From the NCBI GenBank assembly GCA_945874105.1, contig CAMCFJ010000002.1, positions 96,530-160,529 on the forward strand: a stretch of 64,000 nt of DNA. The letters run 5' to 3'. The notes under the pieces were generated by a model. That model was given only the letters and a program-made list of their open reading frames with translations, did no database searches and was not told where the DNA came from. The DNA comes from Candidatus Nitrotoga sp. CP45 (lineage in GTDB: Bacteria; Pseudomonadota; Gammaproteobacteria; Burkholderiales; Gallionellaceae). The position numbers and the translations under genes are program-made. Positions 45,451 to 53,175 of this stretch are shown here, piece after piece; the first letter of the stretch is position 1, and each line of letters begins with the position of its first letter.

Positions 45451-45900
45451 ATGCGCCACATCATGCTTCCACTTGTTCTTGCTGCATCTCTTGCTTTGTC
45501 TCCGCTCGCAATAGCGAGTGGGCACGGTGGAAGTCATAGCAGTGGTAGCCATAGTAGCGGTAGCCATAGTAGCGGTAGCCACAGTAAAACTTCACATTCA
45601 AGCCACGCAAAACCAAGCACTCCAAAGTCGCGACACAGCAAACGGCAAGCAACACATCACAACAGCAACTACGCACAAGGTGCGCAACGCGACTCACATG
45701 GCAAGATTGTCCGTAGTCAGCATGCAAAAAATGACTTCAAAAAATCGCACCCATGCCCGTCAACTGGGAAATCCAGTGGCGCGTGTCCCGGCTATGTGAT
45801 TGACCATGTTATGCCGTTAAAGCGCGGCGGTGCAGATGCGCCCGGCAATATGCAGTGGCAAACCAAGGAGGATGCAAAGAAGAAAGACAAAGTGGAATAA
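45451..45900 (+). CDS. secreted HNH-type nuclease-like protein
   Basis: The 149-residue protein has a signal peptide (MRHIMLPLVLAASLALSPLA, cleavage near IASG), then a Gly-Ser-His low-complexity segment with tandem SGSHS units, and a basic region rich in Lys and His. The C-terminal part reads CPGYVIDHVMPLKRGGADAP, then NMQWQTKEDAKKKD, an HNH-like beta-beta-alpha metal motif with His and Asn but Lys where the last His often stands. It would act outside the cytoplasm on nucleic acids, if active. The repeats arise from 15-bp DNA repeats (45535-45580). Confidence 0.75.
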   Translation: MRHIMLPLVLAASLALSPLAIASGHGGSHSSGSHSSGSHSSGSHSKTSHSSHAKPSTPKSRHSKRQATHHNSNYAQGAQRDSHGKIVRSQHAKNDFKKSHPCPSTGKSSGACPGYVIDHVMPLKRGGADAPGNMQWQTKEDAKKKDKVE

Positions 45901-46076
45901 CGTTCCGATGACCGCGCCGCCACCCTCCTTGCAAGATAAAGCAGCAAGTACCCCCGACCTGGAAACACCCACCGCAATTTTCAATTGCATTTCACATGCG
46001 CAATTTTTATTGTCACTGTTCGAAATTGTTATATGTGACACGGTAAGGCATTACTGGTTACGCGAGGAATAGTGAC

Positions 46077-46544
46077 TCATAGCCCCAAGTCACTCAACCC
46101 TGGATGATCGTCCGGGCGGCGCCCCAAAGACCAGAAGAACTTGCGCTCTGACTCCTTGATAGGAAGGTCGTTTATGCTGGCGAAGCGTTGCCGCATAAAA
46201 CCTTGATCATTGAATTCCCAATTTTCATTGCCGTATGAGCGAAACCAATGACCCTTGTCGTCATGCCACTCGTAGGCGAATCGCACTGCGATGCGATTGC
46301 CCGAATAAGCCCACAGCTCTTTGATTAAGCGATAGTCGATTTCCTTCGCCCATTTACGCACAAGTAATTGGTGAACCTGTTCACGGCCTACTGGAAATTC
46401 TATGCGATTTCGCCAGCGCGTATCTTCGGTGTAAACAAGCACAACACGATCCGGGTCGCGCGAATTCCAGGCATCTTCCGCCATGCGCACTTTTTGCAAG
46501 GCGGTTTCATTTGTGAAGGGTGGTAGAGGTGGTTTAGTTTCCAT
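46077..46544 (-). CDS. DUF1348 (NTF2-like) protein
   Basis: The 155-residue protein matches the DUF1348 family: [20 protein letters not shown], then [49 protein letters not shown] and [15 protein letters not shown]. The fold is expected to be an SnoaL/NTF2-like barrel; the function is unknown. It is the third gene of an operon divergent from lysR, starting 14 bp after the flavoprotein gene. ATG 46544 is chosen over a frame extension of 11 codons. Confidence 0.93.
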   Translation of the reverse strand: METKPPLPPFTNETALQKVRMAEDAWNSRDPDRVVLVYTEDTRWRNRIEFPVGREQVHQLLVRKWAKEIDYRLIKELWAYSGNRIAVRFAYEWHDDKGHWFRSYGNENWEFNDQGFMRQRFASINDLPIKESERKFFWSLGRRPDDHPGLSDLGL

Positions 46545-46557
46545 TATGCGTCCTCGA

Positions 46558-47184
46558 TTAGTGTTGCGATGATACACACGTTAATTGCGAAATTTGTGAT
46601 TCAAGTTCCGCAATGCGCCGGTCGCGTGCCTCGATTTCAACGGTCATACTAGCCGTATCAAAACGTTGCGGAATATGTTTCGGGCAATTGGCGTCCCACG
46701 TATCGACATGGAAGATAATCGCTTGCTCGCCAGTAGCTTTATAGTCAGGCGGCATCAGGCCTTTAACAAGTTCTGGGTCGTCCTCGACAACGTGTGCTGT
46801 CCCCCATAATTTTACCCGTTTCCGGGTCGAATAATCGAGCAGGAATAGGCATACTTTCGGATTTTCAGCGAGGTTGCCCATACTGATGTATTGCCGGTTG
46901 CCAGTGTAATCGGCAAAGGCAATGCGATTTTCGCCAAGCACATGCAAAAACCCTGGAGGTCCTCCGCGATGCTGGATGTAAGGCTGACCTGCCGCATTGG
47001 CGGTGGCGAAAAATACGCTGCTTTGTTTTGAAATGAACTCGGCAAGCTCCGGCGTGATCTCCGTTGCCCATCCGGCTCCGTTCTCCATTCGCGCATACGC
47101 ACTCCGCGATCCTTTGCGTGATTGGATTGCCTTAACCATGGGGGTGAAGGCAATATTGCTGGCGATCATACGTCCTGTAGTCAT
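46558..47184 (-). CDS. pyridoxamine 5'-phosphate oxidase-family FMN-binding protein
   Basis: The 208-residue protein has a split-barrel flavin-binding region: [42 protein letters not shown] and [20 protein letters not shown] (quoted by class). The C-terminus, [18 protein letters not shown], is a short coiled coil. These proteins often act as flavin-dependent reductases on small molecules; the substrate is unknown. It lies 25 bp after the AhpD-like gene. Confidence 0.9.
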   Translation of the reverse strand: MTTGRMIASNIAFTPMVKAIQSRKGSRSAYARMENGAGWATEITPELAEFISKQSSVFFATANAAGQPYIQHRGGPPGFLHVLGENRIAFADYTGNRQYISMGNLAENPKVCLFLLDYSTRKRVKLWGTAHVVEDDPELVKGLMPPDYKATGEQAIIFHVDTWDANCPKHIPQRFDTASMTVEIEARDRRIAELESQISQLTCVSSQH

Positions 47185-47209
47185 GGCAAATCCTCTCCGA
47201 ACAACATGA

Positions 47210-47752
47210 TCATTTGTAAGGTTTCACAACCGGGAAATCAATCTCGGTTTGGGCAACTTCATTGACATAGTTGGTTAAAGTATTGAGGGCAACGTGAAGC
47301 ACAATTTCCATCACCTCGGCATCACTAAAACCTGCTTTTTTAACTGCTTGAACAGCAGCATCCGAAACATGTCCGCGCTCTTGAGCAACGCTTACAGCAA
47401 AGCGCACCGCAGCATCAGCTTTGTTGTCGGAAGAAGTCCCGTTGCGGTTGGCAGCCATTTCAGCATCGGCCAGCTTGGCCACGTTCTTGCCAAGGTAGGT
47501 ATGGGCCGACAGGCAATAGCTGCAACCGTTTACCTCGGCAATTGCAAGCGCGATTCGCTCACCGGTCTTGACTCCTATCGTACCTTTACCAAGAGCGCCG
47601 TTGAGACTCAAGTAACCTTCAAGTGCAGAAGGGCTATTGCCGAGCACTTTCATCAAATTTGGCACAACACCCAATTGTTTGTTCACCGCTTCCAGCAAAG
47701 GAAGGGTCGCAGCAGGGGTTTGATCAATAGCGGGAATAGAGACACGGCTCAT
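47210..47752 (-). CDS. carboxymuconolactone decarboxylase / AhpD-like alkylhydroperoxidase family protein
   Basis: The 180-residue protein has EVNGCSYCLSAHTYLGKN, the CxxC-plus-His redox site of AhpD-like peroxidases with the proton-relay Glu. PNLMKVLGNSPSALEGYLSL upstream is typical of the small stand-alone group. Together with a flavoprotein and a DUF1348 protein it forms an operon divergent from a LysR regulator, a set often seen in oxidative or electrophile stress responses. A perfect hairpin sits in its leader. Confidence 0.92.
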   Translation of the reverse strand: MSRVSIPAIDQTPAATLPLLEAVNKQLGVVPNLMKVLGNSPSALEGYLSLNGALGKGTIGVKTGERIALAIAEVNGCSYCLSAHTYLGKNVAKLADAEMAANRNGTSSDNKADAAVRFAVSVAQERGHVSDAAVQAVKKAGFSDAEVMEIVLHVALNTLTNYVNEVAQTEIDFPVVKPYK

Positions 47753-47774
47753 GGTAATTTTCCTTTTAAAAATA

Positions 47775-47819
47775 ATGTGGGTCATTCGCATCACCCTGTG
47801 TGATGCGAATGACCCACAT
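47775..47819. promoter_or_regulatory. perfect 20-bp hairpin in the lysR divergent promoter region
   Basis: ATGTGGGTCATTCGCATCAC and its exact complement flank a 5-nt loop. The structure lies 23 bp before the AhpD-like start codon and 73 bp before lysR. It may be a cruciform operator or a leader RNA hairpin; it lacks a T-run on either strand and does not look like a terminator. LysR sites normally are shorter T-N11-A motifs. Confidence 0.6.
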
Positions 47820-47891
47820 CTTGCCCGGTTTCGATTGAAAGAAGAATAGCCGTAATTTACAATATACTATTTCTAAAAATGGAATAATGAC

Positions 47892-48794
47892 ATGAGCAAA
47901 TTTCATCAGATGAGCGTCTATGTCTCGGTGGCAGAGGAAGAAAGTTTCTCTGGCGCAGCGCGCAAGCTGGGGATGTCACCCCCCGCCGTTACCCGCGCGG
48001 TCGCGGCTCTTGAGGAGCGCCTCGGCACAAAGCTTCTCAGCCGAACCACGCGATTCGTTCGCGCGACCGATGCGGGGCTCCGCTATCTGGAACATGCCAG
48101 GCGCATCATCGCAGAAGTGGATGATGCCGATGAGGTCGCAGCTGGAACGAGTGCCGAGCCGCGTGGACAGCTTGCGATCACTGCTCCCGTTTTGTTTGGA
48201 CGAATGTTTGTTCTGCCCAATATGCTCGAATATATGGTGCGCTATCCGGAAGTGACCATGACTGCATTATTTCTGGATCGTGTCGTCAATCTGCTTGAGG
48301 AAGGAATAGATGTGGGCGTGCGTATCGGCGAGCTGCCTGACTCATCCATGAAAGCGATCGGCATAGGCCAAGTGCGCCAAGTTGTATGCGCGTCACCGGG
48401 CTATCTTAAGGCGCACGGGACACCCCACATACCTTCCGATCTCGTCGGGCACACGATTGTTGCGGCGAGTGCCGTGTCCCCTTCGCTCGATTGGAAATTT
48501 TTCACGGGTAAAAAGATGACTCACGTCAAGATGAAGCCACAGTTGACGGTGACGAACAATGAAGCTGCCATCGTGGCAGCCATACAGGGTTTCGGTGTGA
48601 CACGTTTACTGTCCTATCAAGTCGCAGCTTACGTCGCATCAGGCCAGCTCAAAATCGTTTTGAACGAATACGAGCCACCTCGTCTACCCATTCATGTTTT
48701 GCACCGTGAAGGGCAACAAGCATCCGCAAAGGTGAGAACATTTGTTGATCTCTTGGTGGAGAGGCTACGAGCTGATAAAGCATTGTGCTTATGA
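47892..48794 (+). CDS. LysR-family transcriptional regulator
   Basis: The 300-residue protein has the N-terminal winged helix FHQMSVYVSVAEEESFSGAA, RKLGMSPPAVTRAVAALEER and LGTKLLSRTTR, and a C-terminal periplasmic-binding-like effector domain. It is close to the CrgA/DsdC-like group. It is divergent from the three-gene operon at 46077-47752 and most likely controls it. GGAATAATGAC gives an acceptable ribosome site for the ATG. Confidence 0.95.
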   Translation: MSKFHQMSVYVSVAEEESFSGAARKLGMSPPAVTRAVAALEERLGTKLLSRTTRFVRATDAGLRYLEHARRIIAEVDDADEVAAGTSAEPRGQLAITAPVLFGRMFVLPNMLEYMVRYPEVTMTALFLDRVVNLLEEGIDVGVRIGELPDSSMKAIGIGQVRQVVCASPGYLKAHGTPHIPSDLVGHTIVAASAVSPSLDWKFFTGKKMTHVKMKPQLTVTNNEAAIVAAIQGFGVTRLLSYQVAAYVASGQLKIVLNEYEPPRLPIHVLHREGQQASAKVRTFVDLLVERLRADKALCL

Positions 48795-49351
48795 TGTTGA
48801 TGGAGCTTTACAACTAATTATTACGCCCCCAATACCCTCAGGATTGCCATGTACGAGAATGGACGCTGTAAAGCAAAAAACCCGCGAATCACTAGGATAG
48901 CCGCGGGTTTGTTGGATAGGTGCAATTGAATCATTGGCTAGGAACCGCTTTATTGCGCAATCGGCGATTCTATATTTTCATAGATGCCCCCAATTATGCC
49001 CCCAGATATGCTCGGTGATCCCCTATATCCATTTCATGATTCAGAAAAAATACACCTGCCTGCGATCGTCATACAATTAGTAACTAAACAGCTATGGCAT
49101 CACTTTCAGCGCGGCGATCGAACCGGGCCATTGAGTCCAATCGCAGTCGCTTCACTCCACCGCACTTCATGGCTCCGCCAAAGACCGCTGCGCCATCAAG
49201 CACTCGCCATTCGCTGTCGGCTAGTACAGTGGTAACCTAATCGCGCAGCGCCCCTGCGCAGTGCTGTTAAGGCGTTGTCGGCTGCGCCGATTATGTGTGT
49301 GCTGGTGTTTAATCTTATGCAAAGCGCAAGCGCCGGAAAAACTCCCGCCCT
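48795..49351. other. intergenic region with a direct repeat and att-like GGGGGCA motifs
   Basis: The 557-bp stretch contains the left copy of a 48-bp direct repeat (48869-48916). About 70 bp further, ATGCCCCC occurs twice, 16 bp apart (48984-49006), a pattern I associate with arm sites next to P4-type integrase genes. No integrase is left. An open frame at 48984-49235 begins on this motif and shows no recognisable domain, so I do not call it. Confidence 0.4.
48869..48916 (+). repeat. 48-bp direct repeat, left copy, containing a terminator hairpin
   Basis: Identical over 48 bp to 54363-54410 and in the same orientation. It contains AAACCCGCG paired with CGCGGGTTT around a 15-nt loop, flanked by an A-run and ending GTTGG, so it can work as an intrinsic terminator in either direction. 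It lies about 70 bp after the lysR stop. Confidence 0.8.
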
Positions 49352-50137
49352 TCAATATAATGTGCTTTTATTAAACAAAATCAAATTTTTAAATTTATGG
49401 ACGAGAACGTGCTTATTTCTAAGCGCCCATATAGGAAATTGAATTCCATCTTTATTCCAATTTAAAAAATAAGTCTCATCTTTCAAAGTAACAGTCCCGT
49501 GTTTTTTTCTAAGAATAGACCATATACTCTGATCGTGGCGATTTTCTATAAAATAACGATAATTCGAAATTTGCGATGGGCTATCGTCGATTAATCTGTA
49601 TATACAAGATGTTTCGTACCATTTATCGACTAAATCAGTAACACTCTGATGTTTGCGAATAATAAAAGCGGTCGCGCATAATTGTCCAGATGTAATGAAT
49701 TCATCAGATGCTTGTAAATGATGCACAATATCCATCTTTGTCCATATTCGCTCGACATGCTGCGACATTTGAAAAGAAACAATACCATATGGACTATCTT
49801 TAACCATTTCGCAATATGCGAGTAATCTATCTTTGCCGTGTATGTTCATTGAACATCCTGCATCCGCATAAACCGAAATATCATTATCACTCATTGTTTC
49901 GAGCTGTTTTTTGACAATATATGATTTCCAGAGCCAGTATCCATATCCCCTCGAATTTGTTTCAATAAATGAGTGGTTCTTATCCCAAAATTCGGTATCA
50001 CATTTTAAATCTTGATCCGTTAATCCTACGATACGATTAAATACATTGAATTGGCTGGCTTCGTTGCAAATTCTTTGTACGGCATTATGATAATTAAGAC
50101 TTGGGCCGCCAAATGTTAAAAAATAAATATTTATCAT
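49352..50137 (-). CDS. glycosyltransferase-like protein of surface-polysaccharide type
   Basis: The 261-residue protein is strongly AT rich and foreign to its surroundings. RGYGYWLWKSYIVKKQL followed by SDNDISVYADAGCSMN is a motif pair I know from capsule-locus proteins and large DNA viruses; YADAG provides a DxD-like metal site. RHDQSIWSILRKKHG near residue 210 resembles the later catalytic part of such transferases. No signal peptide is evident. It stands alone, with no other polysaccharide gene within 20 kb, so it looks like imported cargo. Confidence 0.65.
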   Translation of the reverse strand: MINIYFLTFGGPSLNYHNAVQRICNEASQFNVFNRIVGLTDQDLKCDTEFWDKNHSFIETNSRGYGYWLWKSYIVKKQLETMSDNDISVYADAGCSMNIHGKDRLLAYCEMVKDSPYGIVSFQMSQHVERIWTKMDIVHHLQASDEFITSGQLCATAFIIRKHQSVTDLVDKWYETSCIYRLIDDSPSQISNYRYFIENRHDQSIWSILRKKHGTVTLKDETYFLNWNKDGIQFPIWALRNKHVLVHKFKNLILFNKSTLY

Positions 50138-50529
50138 ATCAGTAGTGTTCGGATATTTAGTTGAATAAATTCAGTTGGTTATTTTTTCTGCATGGCCATT
50201 TGCTGACCTTGCCTCTGTAATTCGTATTTCTTAACGCGCTCATTATATAAAATCAATGGGTAGAATAGAGAACGGAACAAGCTCTCGCCTGCCCTCCCTC
50301 ATCAAACCGTGCATGCGAAATGGCCAGAGGAGCAGTTAAGCGGCAAAACTGGTGCAATTAACTGCATCGACTCCAGCACCATTCTTTAAATTAATAACAC
50401 GGCAGATACGTTCAAGCTGGCCGAGATTATCAGCTTCTGCATGAAATCCAAGGGGTATGCGGGGTATTAATTTTGTTTGCACGTCTGTGTAAGCGTGGCC
50501 ACATTGGAGAGTGCTGATTCGTGCCCGGA

Positions 50530-50630
50530 TAGGGCAGGTATTTTATTTGGCCGCTTCGTTTCTAGACCGCTGGTTTCCCTCACGTTAAAAAACTTCCGGA
50601 ATTATGCTCACGCGCGCGTGCGCGCGGGAG
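50530..50630 (+). repeat. dispersed 100-bp repeat, copy A
   Basis: Shares TTCTAGACCGCTGGTTTCCC and the following CACGTTAAAAAACTT and GGAATTATG with copy B at 51308, about 90 percent identical over 85 bp, and with the inverted copy C near 52305. It ends in an alternating CGCG tract (50621-50637) which could adopt unusual structure. Copies A and B flank the gene at 50784. Confidence 0.7.
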
Positions 50631-50692
50631 GGTGAACCAAGCCGCTGGCGCTAGCGATAGCCCCACGGATTTTTATTACCAGATAAAATTTC

Positions 50693-50735
50693 CTGGACAC
50701 TTTGGCATATTGATCTTTGTGCGAATAAAGCGTAG
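50693..50735. repeat. 43-bp element, copy 2, before the sorting-signal gene
   Basis: CACTTTGGCATATTGATCTT and TGTGCGAATAAAGCGTAG match the copy at 45397-45440, with about five changes. It ends 48 bp before the start codon of the next gene. Confidence 0.6.
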
Positions 50736-50783
50736 TTTTCGCTAACCTTTTTTAACAACCACAACAGCAAGGATAGTCAACCC

Positions 50784-51305
50784 ATGATTCGACATGCCAG
50801 AAAACTTATACACACAGTCCCCGCGCTAGCCTTCATGCTATCTGGTGTCGATGCCATAGCTGGCTCGCCTGCCACGCTTGTCGGAACCATTACCTATGGG
50901 CCTTTGCCGCAGTCCATTCCCGCCCTGTCTGGATCAATGCTCATGGTTCTCGGATTGTTGTTTGCAGTTTTGGCTTTCCGTGCGCTCCGCGCCCACTCTG
51001 CCAGCAAACCGCTTGCATCCATTGTGGCTGTGGGAATTTTGGTTCTGGGTGCGGCATCCGGAAATCAACTTATCCAGAATGCATGGGCAACGCCTACTGG
51101 GTTTACTAACCCGTCCGGAGGTGTAATCAATGTATCAACTGCCAACGTTGAACACCTGTTGACAAATACCAGCGGTCAGCCCCAACGGGTCATAAGCGTG
51201 ACTCCAGTTTATGGTGTCATCAGCACAACCTCACCGCAGTGCACCGCAGGGTTGATAGTGCAGAGCAACAGCTACTGTTATATCAACTTCGACTCTTCCC
51301 CTTAG
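50784..51305 (+). CDS. midcut-by-XrtH-type protein with internal sorting signal
   Basis: The 173-residue protein has a signal peptide (residues 1-27), then PLPQSIPALSGSMLMVLGLL with AVLAFRALR at 41-69. This is an IPTL-like exosortase signal, hydrophobic helix and Arg cluster placed in the middle of the protein rather than at the end. A second hydrophobic stretch (78-92) and a C-terminal domain with two Cys (SPQCTAG, NSYCYINF) follow. I recall this architecture as the family expected to be cut mid-protein by exosortase XrtH. No exosortase is in the window. Repeat copies A and B lie on both sides. Confidence 0.75.
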   Translation: MIRHARKLIHTVPALAFMLSGVDAIAGSPATLVGTITYGPLPQSIPALSGSMLMVLGLLFAVLAFRALRAHSASKPLASIVAVGILVLGAASGNQLIQNAWATPTGFTNPSGGVINVSTANVEHLLTNTSGQPQRVISVTPVYGVISTTSPQCTAGLIVQSNSYCYINFDSSP

Positions 51306-51307
51306 TG

Positions 51308-51442
51308 ATAGGGCGGGTATTTTCTTTGGTCGCTTCGTTTCTAGACCGCTGGTTTCCCTCACGTTAAAAAACTTACGGAATTATGCCTTCGCGCGCACGC
51401 GGGTGAGCATAATTCCAGAAGTTTGTTTAAAAAGTTGTAACC
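51308..51442 (+). repeat. dispersed repeat, copy B, forming a long imperfect palindrome
   Basis: The left part matches copy A. After the CGCGCGCACGCG centre (51390-51402) the sequence returns as TGAGCATAATTCC, AGAAGTTTGTTT and AAGTTGTAACC, the complement of its own left half. The whole is thus a large imperfect inverted repeat of about 90 bp. It starts 3 bp after the preceding stop codon and could act as its terminator. Confidence 0.65.
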
Positions 51443-51487
51443 ATGTGATCTCGAAGCTGATTTCTTTGTGGAGGCTCGTGTTATTTC

Positions 51488-51802
51488 TTAACTCAGCATT
51501 TCCAGCAATACAGGATGCCATACCGATAACTCGATCTCACCCATTTTCCCCATCAGGCGGCGCTTATCTACCGAACGTATCTGGTCGAGTAAAATGCGCG
51601 CTTTTTTCCCCACGAAGACAACTTCAGGACGACAGCCCAGCGGCTGACCTTTACTGGTTATTGGGGCAATGATGACGCGCGGCAATGCTGCATTAAGATC
51701 GTCCGGCGACACGATCAGAGCAGGGCGTGTTTTTTTGATTTCAGTGCCTATGGTCGGTTCAAGATTGACCCAGTACACCTCACCGCGCGCTACCACGCCC
51801 AT
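51488..51802 (-). CDS. mazF: MazF/PemK-family endoribonuclease toxin
   Basis: The 104-residue protein has VARGEVYWVNLEPTIGTEIK, then KTRPALIVSPDDLN, IIAPITSKG and LLDQIRSVDKRRL, the complete PemK/MazF fold with its conserved Arg and Thr/Ser. It cleaves mRNA when freed from the antitoxin. Its start lies 13 bp inside the antitoxin gene, so they are coupled. Confidence 0.95.
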   Translation of the reverse strand: MGVVARGEVYWVNLEPTIGTEIKKTRPALIVSPDDLNAALPRVIIAPITSKGQPLGCRPEVVFVGKKARILLDQIRSVDKRRLMGKMGEIELSVWHPVLLEMLS

Positions 51803-52026
51803 TCCTCGGTTGAGTCGTCCTCGGGCAACGCGGCCAAGGGTTCGACATCTGCTTCCGGTTTATATCCCACAAACCAACCAGTACGTGGCGCATGCACCGG
51901 TACAATCACCAGACTTTTTCCTTCCAGACGAATATCCACTTCATCGGCCATTTCGCACGCCGCCAGCAGTGCTGCGGGGATAATTATCCCTCGCGAATTG
52001 CCGACTTTTCTTAAAATAGTACGCAT
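51790..52026 (-). CDS. mazE: MazE-type AbrB-fold antitoxin
   Basis: The 78-residue protein starts MRTILRKVGNSRGIIIPAAL, the swapped-hairpin AbrB DNA-binding domain, then a flexible acidic C-terminus ending PEDDSTEEWAW that would wrap the toxin. It precedes mazF and should repress the pair. GGAGAT lies just before the start codon. Confidence 0.95.
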   Translation of the reverse strand: MRTILRKVGNSRGIIIPAALLAACEMADEVDIRLEGKSLVIVPVHAPRTGWFVGYKPEADVEPLAALPEDDSTEEWAW

Positions 52027-52419
52027 CTCAATCTCCTTGCGAATGTTTCAACTATGTTATAACAAATTGTCATGCTGACGCAAGTTCGCAAATGTCGATT
52101 TTGCCGGTGACGGTGGCGGAGATGAGCGTGGCGCGTTGTTATGTCTCCAGTATTGGAACATTGCCATGATCCTTGCACTTCGAATTTCACTTGGCCGTCT
52201 TAATAAGTTCAAGAGTTCTCAACTACTCTACTGGTGCGGTTGCTCACCAGGCAGTGCAATTCATTGCTTGTATTGGATTTAATTGCTCACAAAAGTCATG
52301 CCATCGCGCGCGCGTGAACATAATTTCGTAAGTTTGTTTAAGCAGTTGTAACCAGCGGTCTAGAGAAGTAATCCCCTAGAGATTTAACCCGCCCCTTCAT
52401 ATTCCAGCCCTCAGTGCGC
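52027..52419. other. intergenic region with inverted repeat copy C
   Basis: About 52305-52390 matches the complement of copies A and B: CGCGCGCG, GAACATAATTTCG, AAGTTTGTTT, AACCAGCGGTCTAGA. Identity is lower than between A and B. The remaining 280 bp carry nothing I can name. Confidence 0.5.
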
Positions 52420-52629
52420 TTAAACCCGCTTCAGCCCTTCCCGCTGCTCATGCAATAACGCAGCCATTTCCCGCAGCACCGCCCTCTCCCCGCCCTTGTA
52501 TGCGTTGCGTGATGCTACCGCCTTGCCCTCCGCTGTCTGTACGCCCGTTGAACTAGCCCACGGATGCCATTGCCGGATTTTTACCGATTGCTGTGTCCGT
52601 TGCTCGGGTGTCCATTGTCTCGCTGCCAT
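52420..52629 (-). CDS. small conserved protein of phage/ICE type
   Basis: The 69-residue protein has RQWTPEQRTQQSVKIRQWHP, WASSTGVQTAEGKAVASRNA and YKGGERAVLREMAALL. I know the pattern QWxPWxxSTGxxTAEGKAxxSRNAxKGG from small genes common on genomic islands and prophages; the function is unknown. It overlaps the 3' end of the decayed gene upstream, and relatives of both genes commonly occur in this order. Confidence 0.65.
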   Translation of the reverse strand: MAARQWTPEQRTQQSVKIRQWHPWASSTGVQTAEGKAVASRNAYKGGERAVLREMAALLHEQREGLKRV

Positions 52630-53062
52630 GTTGCACCTCTAATAGTTCGTTTGGCTGATTTATATTTTTCTCCGCGTGCGAAGCGGGGGCGGGTGTGCTG
52701 TTATTCACTTGCTGATTGCCGTTACCTTGGTTGATGTTGGCTTGTTTGGCAAAAATATCACAGGCGGGTTCTTGATCTTGGCCAAGGTCTCCAACGTCAT
52801 GCGGCTTTGATTCTGTGCTTTTAGTGCCATGCGTAAATAAGTTTAGTGCGGATTAAATATTCCTGATGAGCTGCCCGCCGAGCCAAACTCATAAAAATGG
52901 ATTGAAGGGCATGCGCCTACCCTACCAGCATGGCTTCACAGTGTTGCAAATCGCCATTATTCACTTGCTCGAATGTGGTGCGTAGCTGTTCCATCAGGGT
53001 TTGAACATCTTGCTCGCCAAATGCTTTTGCATATTCGGCAACAACCGCCGCATTGCCTGTAT
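52553..53062 (-). pseudogene. decayed phage/ICE-type gene
   Basis: Fragments in order are TGNAAVVAEYAKAFGEQDVQ and TLMEQLRTTFEQVNNGDLQH, then an in-frame TAG (near 52911) where related sequences have Gln, then AHALQSIFMSLARRAAHQEY, a frame change, LKAQNQSRMTLETLAKIKNP, a second frame change at a T-run, and AKQANINQGNGNQQVNNSTP. The pieces match one family I recall by its KAQNQCRxTLExLAxIKNP and QANIAxGxQQVNN motifs. At least three lesions make it non-functional. The 5' end is lost. Confidence 0.65.
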
Positions 53063-53117
53063 GCAAACAATCCCTTTACTATGGCAAGCAACAACCATTA
53101 CAATACAATGCAATAGG

Positions 53118-53154
53118 CTTTACAATAAAACGCAGCAAACTTTACAATAAAACG
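53118..53154 (+). promoter_or_regulatory. phased 15-bp direct repeats, probable operator
   Basis: CTTTACAATAAAACG occurs exactly at 53118-53132 and 53140-53154, 22 bp apart, two helical turns. A weaker ATTACAATACAATG lies about 22 bp further upstream. The block ends 21 bp before the start codon of a gene encoding a winged-helix protein, so autoregulation is likely. Confidence 0.6.
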
Positions 53155-53175
53155 ATTCGACCCCATAAACAAACA

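Larger units (their letters stand above)
50138..50783. other. 646-bp intergenic region with repeats and possible intron remnant
   Basis: It contains repeat copy A (50530-50630) and the second 43-bp element (50693-50735). On the minus strand, about 50281-50330, GCATGCACGGTTTGATGAGG with a following GGGAGG resembles the conserved sequence next to reverse-transcriptase genes of some group II introns; no reverse transcriptase is present. Nothing else is recognised. Confidence 0.35.

Noticed and set aside
45530..45590. 15-bp tandem repeats
   Set aside because: They encode the Gly-Ser-His segment of the secreted HNH-like protein; no array structure with spacers.
48984..49235. 83-codon open frame beginning on the ATGCCCCC motif
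   Set aside because: Start lies on a putative attachment motif, composition is not protein-like and no domain is visible.
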